From Scenedesmus sp. ARA3 (lineage: Eukaryota; Chlorophyta; Chlorophyceae; Sphaeropleales; Scenedesmaceae): a DNA stretch of 63,010 bases. The notes below the pieces were generated by a model. That model did not search any database and had not been told where the DNA came from. It worked only from the letters and a program-made list of their open reading frames with translations. The translations under genes were made by a program, and so were the position numbers. This document shows positions 44,101 through 54,883 of this stretch, in pieces. The stretch lies in assembly GCA_004335835.1 (NCBI GenBank), contig RWJK01001643.1, positions 1-63,010 on the forward strand. The letters are read 5' to 3'. Each line of letters starts with the position of its first letter. Position 1 is the stretch's first letter.

Positions 44101-47100
44101 GTACTTGCGCAGCAGCGTGCGCTGGTCGGCGTCCTCGTTGACCACGGCCTGGTTCTTGATGTTCTTGGCCCTGCAGCACCACAGCCATGGCAGCGACAAG
44201 CACGCTGAAAAGAGCACGTACCATGTATCACCCTGATGACAGCAGCAAGATGTTACAATGCGCCATCACAGAGGGACAGCGGACGACTCACAGCCGGACC
44301 AGCATTCAGCATGGGCGAGTCACCACCAACGACTGCTGTCGCATTCCCAGCGAGTAGCTTTCAGCTGCCCAGGCTGACAGCAGCAATTTTACACGCCACC
44401 TTTGAGACACCTGCCTCAGCCAGCACATGCGCAAGCGTCGCACCTGTTGGCGAACTTGAGCGTGGACAGGCTCTCTGCAAAGGCCTCCATGGCTGGGCTG
44501 ATCATGCACATCATGGTGGTCTTGCAGTTGCCGCCCAGGCTGTCTTCTAGGATGCGCGTCAGCTTGCTATCACGGTACGGGATGTGTGCACGCTCCTGCA
44601 AGCAGCATCAGGCGGCGCGCATCGTCTCAGCGGCTGGCACTGCAGATGTGGTGAGCATGCACTGAATGCTGGGTAACGGCGATGCCGCACGCAACAGCAT
44701 ACAGCACTTCTTGGGGTAGCTACCTGCCAAGCAGTCGTCTGGACGATTGCTATCCTGTGTCAGCAACTAAACTCCAGGTTCAGGTCCATCAATTCAATCG
44801 GGCAAGCATCGCTGCCCTGCGGCCTCACCTTCCTGTCTGTCAGCGCTGCGATCACGTTGCCGAGGGCGCTGAGGCTGGCATTGATCTTCTTACTCTCCTC
44901 CAGCCGCTTGCCTGTGGCCCCCGTGATGTGCACGCGCTCACTGCCAGCAAGATCAACCAGGTTCAGCTTGCCAACCTGCGGCAGGCACACGCGTCAAGGC
45001 AGTAACGCAGCGGCTGTCAGCTGCAGGTGAATGTGTCATGCGCCAGGTGCTGTGCCGCTGCAGACAGCGCTGACGCTAAACCCAGCGCTTTGCATGCTGC
45101 AGGTGTCACGCATCCTCAACAACAACTAGCACTTGGTCCGAGTCAGCAACCAGCAGCTGCATCCTCTTCAAGCTACACCACGCATACTGCCAGCTTTGGT
45201 GGCCTTGCAGCACCTACGCCGTCAGCACTGCTGCTCAACCCAGGCAACGCCAATCCGCTCACCTTGATGCTATGCTGCAGCTGCTGCGTCAGCGCTGCTG
45301 CTGCTGCCACAGCCTTCCTGCTGCTGGGGCCTCCCGAGGCCATGAGCAGGCCCATGTTGTCCACGCCCATGGCTGCAGCAGCCGCTGCTGCTGCGCTGTC
45401 CGTGTTGCCGTTGAGGTTGGTCGTGCACTTTTCCACGATGATGATGCACACAGCGTGACTGCGGCTACTGACCTCGTTCATTTTGGTGGCGCCGGTGGCG
45501 CGCTGCAGCAGAAATTGCATAGCAAGGGTGTGACATTGGCCCACCGCAGCAAGAGCTATCGTTGAAATAACCAAGAAACTTTGATAATTGAAAACTGACA
45601 TGTGTATGCGTGCTCATCAAGACCTGCAAATGCCACTACTTGCCAGCTGCCATGGCACTGGGCTGCCGCTGCTGCCACTGCAGCACCAACTCATCAAACA
45701 CAAACGCAGCCGCAATCCTACCGCCAGCGTGTTCAGCTGCTCAGCGCGTACCCCACATGCCCGCCTCCCCAGCCGCCGCATGCCCTGCTGCCGCGCACCT
45801 GCTGCGCGCCGCGCATCATGAGCCCGTACACCTCTGCAGGCGAGCGCACCACCCACTCGCTGAGGCCGTCCACAAACACGCCGCGCCGCCGGTCCTCGCG
45901 GATCATGAGGTTGACCTTTTCAGGCTTCAGCAGGTCACTGATCACCTGCGCAACTCATATCAAGTGAAAATAATGACGAACGTAGGCTGTGGCTGAGGCT
46001 GTTTCAGCCATCGAAGGAGGAGTGCATGTTGTTGGAGTGGGCTAGCAAAACAGATTGAAACAGCCAATCGCTGGTGTACTGCACGATGCACTGCTTGCAT
46101 CCAGAGATGCTGGCAGACAGCGCTGACAGTGAGACATTGCTCAGCGGTGCGAGGTCTGCCGTAAAGCAACAGCCTCGCTTGCTGCGCAGCTGCTTGCCGT
46201 TGCTCTCAGCAGCCCAGGCGGTCCTGCACTGACAACTGCAACGCCTGTGCCGAAGCTGCGCGTAGGAGGCGGCAGTAGTCGCTGCTGGTACCCTGACTGA
46301 CTGGCAATTGCGTGCGCACCTCATTGTATATCTGCAGGTACGACGCGCGCACGAGATACTTGGTGGCGCTAGGCTCTGGATCATTTTCAATTGCAGCGAA
46401 GATGTCCTCCACACTGCAGCAGCAGCAGCAGGAGGCCAGCGTCTCAGCTCATAGGACTACGAGACATCAGCGAATAACAAGGTACCATGCATCTTGCAGG
46501 TCAACCTGACACGAGGCTATGCAGCACATCAAGCATACTGCTATGCCTGCTCTGCAACTGTCTGCTGCTTGTGCTCTTCACGGCCACCGCGGGTACGGCC
46601 ATTGCTGAAGCATCAACTAGCAGTCTTGCTGGTGCTGCCGCCGCTGCTGCTGCCGCTGCTGCTGCCGCTGCTGCTGCTGGGGGCCGCACCTGCGTGGGAT
46701 GATGCCGCGCAGCGGCCCCTCCAGCTCCCCCTCCATGGTGTATGTCTTGCCCGTGCCTGTCTGACCATACGCAATGATAGCAGCATTGTAGCCCTGCAAA
46801 GGATAATAGCCACAGTAGCAGCGCAGTGTTGATGGTGCTGCATGCGATGCATTATTGCGGACAGGAGACCTGCTGCTTACTGGACCACTGCTGCAAGAAG
46901 GATGCACACACGGCTCACTATGCTGCAGGAACCTAAGTTGGGCGCTCCAGACAGCCATTGCAAACTGCTGTTTGTTGTAGCTGTTTCAGAGATGCTGCCG
47001 CTGGCTGCTGCAGCAGCTGCGACTGCTGTCATGGTGTTACTCAGCCAGCACCTGCAGTGTTGACAGCACCAAAGGCCGTGCTGACTGGTTGTACACTTCC

Positions 47101-48270
47101 TGCTGACTGCTGTCCTGGTCATACACGTGGTCAAACGTGAACCTGCAGCACCACACAGCACCAGCACACAAAACGCGGTGATACAGCATCGTTGGCAGCA
47201 GCAAGTTGGCATCTGCAGCGCTTGTGACAGGCCGCTTCTGGACGTTGTGCAGCACAACTACTGGTTGAACAAAAGTATACTGAAGCGAAGGTCAGCACGA
47301 AACAAGCATCAGCCAGGAGGCAACATCAACATTGTACATTGCACTACAAGCCGGATGAGCGGATGCGGTTGATGCATTGTGTCACTCTGTTTGCATGCGT
47401 TGCTTGTCAGCGCCTTGGAGTTGAAGCAGGCGAGCAAGCACATTTATTGTAAAGCATCAACACAAGACAGCCTGTGCACCTGTATGTGGCATACAGCAGC
47501 CCATCTGCAGAAGCTGCGCCGCTCAGCACTGCTGGCAGGTTTTCGCTGATGGTGATGATCTGGCCTGACTTCGCATCCACCATGGAAGTGCACTGGTATT
47601 CCCGATAGCCTTGCAGCTCACGCGGCAGCGGCGGCCGCACGCGGATGACCACCTGCATGCGCATACTTAACACCATTGATGCTGCCGAGCCTTGCGGTGC
47701 TGTATGAGGCCTCAGTCTGTTGGGTGGATGCCGTGAAGAGGAGTGAGGTGACGTTCTGGTCAGGATGCTGTTGCTTCCTTGCACAACTAATTGCAATCAG
47801 ATGCACCAAGAAGCACAAACGGTGTTGCACAAGCTGTCAAATGACAGCTGCTGTTGTAGCCATGGCTACTGGTACATCTGAGTGTTGCTGCAAATCACCT
47901 CCTGCACCAGGTACGTCCTGTGCTTGTGTTGCTGCACTATGGTATTGGATGCCTATCGGCTGCACTGTTGCAGCCTTAAAGCACCACAAGACCCTTCTCA
48001 TTGTTTGAGTTGCTGTTTGCTGATCCTTATGCTTGCACTGCGCATGTACTGGCCACTAGTGGTTGGTGCTGCTGCACTGCTGTCTGTGCTAAGGAGTGCA
48101 AGCGTTGCCTGCTCCGGTCCAGGCACCTTGAAGTTGTCATCTCCTTCTGCTGGTGGCGTCCAATGGCTCTCCTCATCGTGAGGTTGCACCTGCCGCTCCT
48201 CATAGCCCTCCTCGTCCTCCTGCTGCATTCGGTACTGCAGCTCCTTCAGGTCTAGGTTAGACACATGCAT
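41115..48270 (-). CDS. Kinesin with N-terminal motor domain and long coiled-coil tail
   Basis: Seventeen exons join in phase to 817 aa: 48270-48127, 47652-47480, 47142-47052, 46793-46690, 46413-46320, 45945-45799, 45502-45263, 44975-44829, 44595-44444, 44170-44023, 43838-43707, 43466-43401, 43059-42965, 42687-42597, 42354-42232, 41970-41745 and 41395-41115. After an acidic, Gln-rich leader of about 48 residues the motor starts at [13 protein letters not shown]. It has FTFDHVY, P-loop GQTGTGKT (146-153), NEVSSRSH (switch I, to 267), VDLAGSE (338-344) and [20 protein letters not shown]. An Ala-rich insert sits between switch I and switch II. The neck and tail ([54 protein letters not shown]) form extended coiled coils. 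I recognise the tail style from alga/protist kinesins, possibly cilium-linked ones, but cannot fix the subfamily. Plus-end direction is likely for an N-terminal motor. Confidence 0.92.
46640..46680. repeat. GCTGCTGCC-type triplet tract after kinesin exon 4 donor
   Basis: On the sense strand it is CAG/CGG-rich and starts right after the donor at 46689. A complementary CTG tract precedes the exon 5 acceptor of the same intron (plus-strand CAG at 46414-46432). Confidence 0.85.
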
Positions 48271-49235
48271 CGCTGCGGACAGCCTCTATAAGCATAAACA
48301 GTAAATGCTTCTTGCTGCCAGCATCGAGCTCTGCTCGCAGTGCATGCCTGCCGTTTTCGTGTTTCGTTTCAGCTCATATCATGCTAGCAGAACAGCACAA
48401 ATTCAAAATAAATTGTGACACCAGTTAGCAAAACAGAAGCAGCGGCCCGCAGCACCCCGAATGCGTGAGCTGTCAAAACAAGTCAACCGCAAGCTCGATG
48501 ATCGCAAGCACTTGAACCGTGGTTTGCAGTTTATTAAAACGGAGCTATTACAGTAAAAGTGCAGCAAAATTTATATGTCATTATTGCAGATCGCGGACAG
48601 GCTGAGAAGCCAGGCACTCATCAGGCCCTGGCCAGGGTGAGAGGCTGAAAGTGGCCAGGCCGCCAGCCAAACGTGTGAGCTCCTGAGATTGCAGGAGTGA
48701 TGACAAGAGTATACAATGTTAGCAGGCTCCTACGTATAATCACAATGGGTGTGTGCTGGTGGCACTAGTGCCACACCGTCGCTTGCACCTGCTGATGCCA
48801 TCACGCGAACGAACAGAAAACAATGGCTGAATAATCACCAAATTCTAAGCATGTTATTGGTTTCCTGGCACGTATGGCTACCTTGAGCACTGGCAGTGGT
48901 AATATCTGATGTTGGCTCACTGAGCCAGCACTGCTGGCATGATGCCATCCAGTGGACCAGTCTGCGTGTATCACAGCAGCTCACCAGGAGTCGTGTGATG
49001 CAAGTAAACATAGTGTTTGACATATTCAGTGAACTTTTGAAGCGGATGTTGAGGCCTCCGGCCAAGTGAAGGCCAGAAATCAAACGGCAAAACACAGTCC
49101 GCAGGGTTCTGTTACGGGTCACTGCTCAACAATAACTGGCGCCCAGGTGTGTGCATGGCCAGATCGCACGGCTGCACGGCGTAGAATTACTGTACACACA
49201 CGTGTGCGTAGCTGAACAATCACTGGGCAACAGCT
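48271..49235. promoter_or_regulatory. Divergent upstream region (kinesin / HDAC)
   Basis: 965 bp between outward-facing ATGs. The 48290-48560 part is noticeably AT-richer. No coding exon or assigned motif. Confidence 0.45.
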
Positions 49236-52148
49236 ATGGAGCGGCAGAAGCCAGTAGTTGCTTATTACTACGACGAGGAGAGCGGAAACTATTGCTACAC
49301 AGTAAACCATCCATGGAGACCACACCGCAGCAAGCTGGTGCACAACATAGTCACGGGCTACAACCTGGAGAAGGAGATGATAGTGCACAGGCCCCGAGCC
49401 CGCACCTTTGAGGAGCTCACGGAGTTTCACGCTGATGGTGAGACTTATCGAACATCTAATGTTACAGCTGAGACTGGCTGTTCTGGCGTTTGCTTGCCCC
49501 AGCTCACCTCGGACCATCCTGTGCTAGGCGCCTGCTGGTGGGCAAGCAGCAGCATGCAGTGCACTGACGATCTGCTCTGCATGTTTGCAGATTACATCAA
49601 CTTTATGAAGCAGGTCACGCCAGAGACCACGCAGGAGTACATGAACCAGCTGAAGCGCTTCAACATGGGCTCCCCAGGGGAGTCTGACTGCCCCGTTTTT
49701 GATGGCATGTACGAGTACTTCGCGGTACGTGGCACCCCTGATCCCTCTGTATCAGCTGTCAGCATCGTCATTAGGGCCTGCACATGCTAGGAGCTGCACC
49801 CTGCTGACACTGCATGGGTGTTCTGCTGCCCGTGCTGCTGCAGCTGCTGAGTGGCGGGTCTGTGGATGGCGCAGCGTATCTGGCGGAGGGCAAGGCAGAC
49901 ATTGCCTTCAACTGGTCAGGTAAGCAAACCTCACTGAGGCCGGCCAGCAGCCAGAGCTACTCGTCAGCAGCGCAGCAGGTGTCACTCTAATGCCAGAGCT
50001 AATGAAGTAGCTGCCAGCGTGCTGTATCGCAGCTTTGTGATGTTATCATTATGCATGCACAGATGGCACTTGCGTCGCAGTTGCTGGAATGCTCCATTCA
50101 GGGGTCAGCATATCTGCTGCAACATTATACCTGCTGGCATGTGATCAATTTGCAGCTGCAGCAGCACTGAGCCTGTGCAGCAGCCTGTCAACTCCACATG
50201 CAGCTGTGCAGCACATACATTGGTGTGGACCTCACACCACAGCAATGCATGCACTTGCATATACATGTGCTGGTGTGCAGGCGGCATGCACCACGCGAAG
50301 AAGGCTGAGGCCAGCGGCTTCTGCTACATCAACGACATCGTGCTGTCCATCCTGGAGCTGCTCAAGACCTACAGGCGCGTGCTGTACGTGGACATTGACA
50401 TCCACCACGGAGACGGCGTGGAGGAGGCCTTCTACCTCACCAACAGGGTCATGACGGTGAGGGCTGAGGGTTGCTTAGCACAGCAGAAACAGCAGCAGCA
50501 GCAGCAGCAGCGGCGGCAGGGTCAGTGATGGTGACGGCGTGGAGGAGGCCTTCCACCTCACCAACAGGGTCATGACGGTGAGGGCTGAAGGTTGCTTAGC
50601 AGCAGCGGCACCACCACCACCACCACCATCAGCAGCAGCAGCATTGGCAGTGTGAATGACGGTGACGACATGGAGGAGGCCTTTCACATCACCAACAGGG
50701 TCGTGACGGTGAGCAGCAGCAGCAGCAGCAGCAGCGCAAATGGCAGCGGCCCCAGCAGCAGCAGCAACAGCAGGCGCAGCAGCAGCAGCAGCAGACGTGC
50801 AACATGCGGCAGCAGCGGGACACCTGGGAGCAGTGGCAGCAGCAGGCTGTCGCACAGCCGTGCCAGGCTGGCAGTGTTGCTGTCAGCCTTCCTATTGCAC
50901 GTTCACACAAGTCGCCTGTGTCATTGCTTCGCCGCACAAAAGTCATCTTGCAACACCTATAGCTGCTGACACATGCGCGCTGATGACACACGCCATTGCC
51001 GTCACCTCGAATCGGCGTTGGCTGTGCCGCAGGTGTCGTTCCACCGCTACGGCGACTACTTCCCTGGCACGGGTGCCATTGAGGATGTGGGGCACGGCCT
51101 GGGCAAGGGCTACTGCGTGAACGTGCCGCTCAAGGACGGCATGGACGATGAGAGCTACAGATATGTGTACGAGCCCATCATGACCAAGGTAGGGTACAGT
51201 GTAGGTGATGCGGGCTGCACTTGGGGTAACGGCTGACCGCTGCATGGGGGGTGGGGTGTCGCTGCACCCGTGCATGTACACAGCTGTGTCAGAGGTGCTG
51301 CTGGCGCTTATTGCGCTGCATGCCAGCTGTGCCGCCAGCTATGGTTGTGCTGCCTGCAAGTTCAGGTGCTTTGGCTGGTTTGTCTCGACGGCTTCTTCAC
51401 CTCCTGATGCGTGTGTGCGTGTGTGTCCTGTGTGCGTGCAGGTGATGGAGATGTACCAGCCTGAGGCGATTGTGGTGTGCAGCGGCGCAGACTCGCTCAG
51501 TGGCGACAAGCTGGGCTGCTTCAACCTCAGCCTGCAGGGCCACAGCAACTGCGTGGAGTTCCTGGCAAAGTGAGCAAGGGGCCAGCAGATGGCAGCAGCC
51601 AGCAAGCAGCAACAAGCAGCAGCATGGATGTGACCACGCAGTTGCTGGCTTGCATTCGCAGCTATTAGTGAATATGTGCGTAGCTCAGGGGAGGTGGAGG
51701 CGCAATGCGCACATCAAGCAATGCGCAGCAATGGTCTGACAAGCAGCAGCAGCAACAGCAGCAGCAGCAGGTCAGCAGTAGCAGTGTTGCAGGCACAGCT
51801 GCCAGTGTTTCTTTGTTTGATTCTTTGCACTGGAAAGCAGCAAAAGCATACTGCTGGCCTGCCGCTCAGCATTGTAGATGTTTCACCGGCGCTGTCACAT
51901 AAGATATCAACATTCAATTCTGTACGCCCCACCTCACCCCACCCCACCCTCTGGATACGTACACTGCAGGTACAAGGTGCCGCTGCTGGTGGTGGGTGGC
52001 GGCGGCTACACGCTGCGCAACGTGGCGCGCTGCTGGGCCTACGAGACGGGCCGGCTCATGGGCCACGACCTGCCGGACAACCTGCCCGACAGCGTGCTCA
52101 ACTCCTTCAACTACTACATGGACAACCAGCGGCTGCGCATTGAGGTGC

Positions 52149-52180
<32 letters not shown>

Positions 52181-53447
52181 TCAAGTGCGCTGTGCTGGTG
52201 CAGATAGGCGCCTATGCCTGCTGAGATTCAGGTGCACCACAGCAACAGCAGCAGCAACAGCAGCAGCAGCAGCAGCAGTTCAAGTGCGCTGTACTGGTGC
52301 AGATAGGTGCCTATGCCTGCTGATGTTTGCAGAGACACGTGTGCTCAGCTTCATTGTGCTGAGTCGTTGTGGGTGTTGCTGCACTTTGTTTTCTTCATTG
52401 CTGCCGCAGGTCAGCAACATGGAGAACAGCAACCCACGCAGCGAGCTGGAGAAGATCAAGAACAAGGTGCTGGAGTACCTGCAACACCTGCCGCCAGTGC
52501 CCAGCGTACCGATGACAGTCATGCCAGCAACTACAAAGGTGGGTGCTGAAACACGGGCAACTTTCTGCAGTGCTGGAGGTGGCGGCTTCGGCAGGCACAG
52601 CCGTGCATGCACCGACAGAGCTCGCTGCAGCAGCTGTGGCTCATAATCGTGCTGAAAACCAGATTTGCTAACAAGAACAATTGTGCATCACGAGTGGCAG
52701 AAGTTGCTGTGGCGTCAGCGCAACATATACTGTACACGCCGCTCCTGCCATTGCTCATGCGCTGCGACCTGCCTATGTCTTTGCTCCGTCACTGTGCTTC
52801 GCCAGATCCCTGATCTACAAGAGGAGGACATGGAAGCACGCGGCGGCGGCCAAGCACACGAGGACAGGCGGCACTATGGTGATGGCCTTGACGCAGTGGA
52901 TGACGCAAACGCAACACACGAGCGGCGGCAAGGCGGCATGCCTGTTGTGAAGCAGGAGGTCGGCGGCCAGGCGGCAGCCTCCCTGCCTGGTGCAGCAGCG
53001 CCCGCAGCTGCCAACGGAGCAGCGCCTGCAGCAGTCAAGGCAGAGACGGCAGGCGCAGCAGCAGCTGCTGGCGGCGAGGGCGAGTTTGAGCTGGAGGCAG
53101 ATGAGAAGCTGGAAAACATGTCGCCTCCGCCTGCTGATGTCCCACCTGCAGCTGCAGCGGCAGCTGCCGCGGCGCCGGCAGCAGCAGCAGCAGCACCTGC
53201 AGCTGGAGAGGCTGCGGCAGAGCCGGCCAAGGCTGCCACGCCACCGCCGCCGCCTGCAGCCACGCCCCCACCACAGGCAGCGGCAGCTGAGCCGGAAGCA
53301 GCAGCGCCTCCTGCATACGCAGCAGCTGCTGGCCAGCCAGGAGCAGCAGACGCTGCCCCTGCTGCTGACGCTGCACCGCCTGCTGTAGCAGCAGCTGCAG
53401 CAGCAGCGCCTGATGCAGGCGCAGCTCCCATGGACACGGACTCGTAG
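49236..53447 (+). CDS. Class I (RPD3/HDAC1-3 type) histone deacetylase
   Basis: Nine exons join in phase to 605 aa: 49236-49437, 49591-49724, 49844-49919, 50281-50456, 51033-51188, 51442-51569, 51970-52144, 52410-52538 and 52806-53447. The whole catalytic domain is present: HH at 141-142, zinc ligands D177, H179 (DIDIHHGDG) and D265 (SGADSLSGD), and the transition-state tyrosine Y304 (GGGGYTLR). [20 protein letters not shown] at the N-terminus and YLTNRVMT lean towards the HDAC3/Hos2 side, but HDAC1-like features (PEAIVV, VMEMYQP) also occur. The last exon encodes an acidic stretch followed by a roughly 150-residue Ala/Pro-rich tail ending APMDTDS. It removes acetyl groups from histone lysines in nuclear co-repressor complexes. 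Intron 4 contains extra copies of the exon 4 end. Confidence 0.95.
50412..50712 (+). repeat. Three copies of HDAC exon 4 end plus donor
   Basis: The [22 protein letters not shown] block with its GTGAG donor occurs at 50412 (real), 50533 and 50664 (spacings 121 and 131 bp). Copies 2 and 3 carry amino-acid changes ([20 protein letters not shown]) and are intronic. Confidence 0.93.
52146..52323 (+). repeat. Duplicated intronic unit with CAG block (period about 99 bp)
   Basis: A (CAG)n tract followed by TTCAAGTGCGCTGT(G/A)CTGG and a matching 3' part is present twice in HDAC intron 7, starting directly at the exon 7 donor. Confidence 0.88.
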
Positions 53448-54883
53448 GATAGCAGTTGTGCTGCTTGCCAGCTGGCATTTGTGTCCTGTGTTTTTTAGTT
53501 CTTTGTAAGCGCAGCGCCATCCCTTTGTGTTGTATATCTGTGTTGTCTGTTTGGGTTGGTGTTGGGTGCAAGCATTGTTTGCCTCGCTGCAGCTCAAGCA
53601 GCTGCGCTTGCAGACGCAACCGGCATAAATGTGTCTGCACTTCCGCTGCCAGCCAATGTGTGCGGTGCCGGTTGGTCGATCATTTTCTGTGACTGATGCT
53701 TGGTGTCAGACATCGGGTGTACACGCTGACAACTGCTGTTACAAATCTACTGTGACTTGGTTCGGCTGGCAAGGGCAACACAAGCAGCGGTGCGCAATGT
53801 CACCACGCTAGATGCAGCAATCACGTACTCGTTAACATGGGTTGCTTCATCAAGGCACTGCAAGTGCCAAGTTGGCCAGGTTGCTTGTGCATGGCATGCC
53901 ACCGCTCATTAACACGGATGCACGCTCGCGCTGCCAGCTCTACTGGTGGCACCAGCGTTGGATTCCCTGCAGTGCTCGTTTGACTCGAGTATCACTGCTG
54001 TTTGCAGTGTGCTGTGGGGCAGCATACTGTTGACGGTGTGACACAACGCCCTTTTTTAATTACTTATGGCTGTTGGTGCCGTTGGCCCGAGTAGCTGTGC
54101 TTCATGGCATGCAACGGCCCAAGTAACTGGCAGACTTTCAAATCTGACGCGGTCAACGGAGCTGCAATCCCTTGCGACTAAGGATTGGTGCCGCCCTATT
54201 TTTTTTAGCTGATTTCATCCGTGTAGTTTTCCCCTAACCTTGTGGTTCTGTTTGATTGTGAATGCGCCTGGGCGTGTGGAGCGCTGCCTGTTGTTGCATG
54301 ACTGGGATTGATCGTCATGCTGCACAGCTTGATACTTTCAGGCTGTGAAGCCTTGCTTTGAGATATTTTAACTGCGATGATCCACACAGAAAGTTGTGCC
54401 TCCAGCCGATGGATTAGATCCATTAGCAATCACGGCGATAGTGGCTGTGCATAAGCATTACTTGCTATTTTACTTCATCTCGACCAAAAATTATTTGTAT
54501 TTAAATTTGATGAAGAAAGCACCTGAAGATTGTGTGTGGCTCTTCAGAAAAACACGGATGGGGTTTTGATGCGTCACCAGCCACCTGTCAAAGAGCTTAG
54601 CATCATCGCGCCTGTCCACTATGACACTATCTGTCTGCATCTGTGTCCGTAGACCAGAATCGGCAGTTTCTTAGCATCACTGCACCCACGCGACATTTGC
54701 AAGTTTTGTCGGTTGCAAAGGATCGTTCTTGCAGGCCGGGTATCAGCTGCATAGCATATCATAAGCTAAGAACGGTGACTTTTTACAATTCAGGCTGCTA
54801 GCAGGCTGTCGGCAGGCGCTCGCAGAGGCTGACGGGACACACAGCAGCTAGTCCAGCCCCCACCGCGGCTCAGCCGTGCCTGC
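53448..54883. other. Intergenic region between HDAC and RRM genes
   Basis: No exon recognised. The 54030-54560 part is AT-richer, with short T and A/T runs. It should contain the promoter and 5'UTR of the RRM gene. Confidence 0.5.
53504..53508 (+). terminator. TGTAA poly(A) signal candidate for HDAC
   Basis: First TGTAA, 57 bp past the stop. Confidence 0.5.

Noticed and set aside
52815..53597. Long minus-strand frame opposite the HDAC last exon
   Set aside because: Shadow of the Ala/Pro-rich HDAC tail; the sense frame is phase-linked to the catalytic exons.
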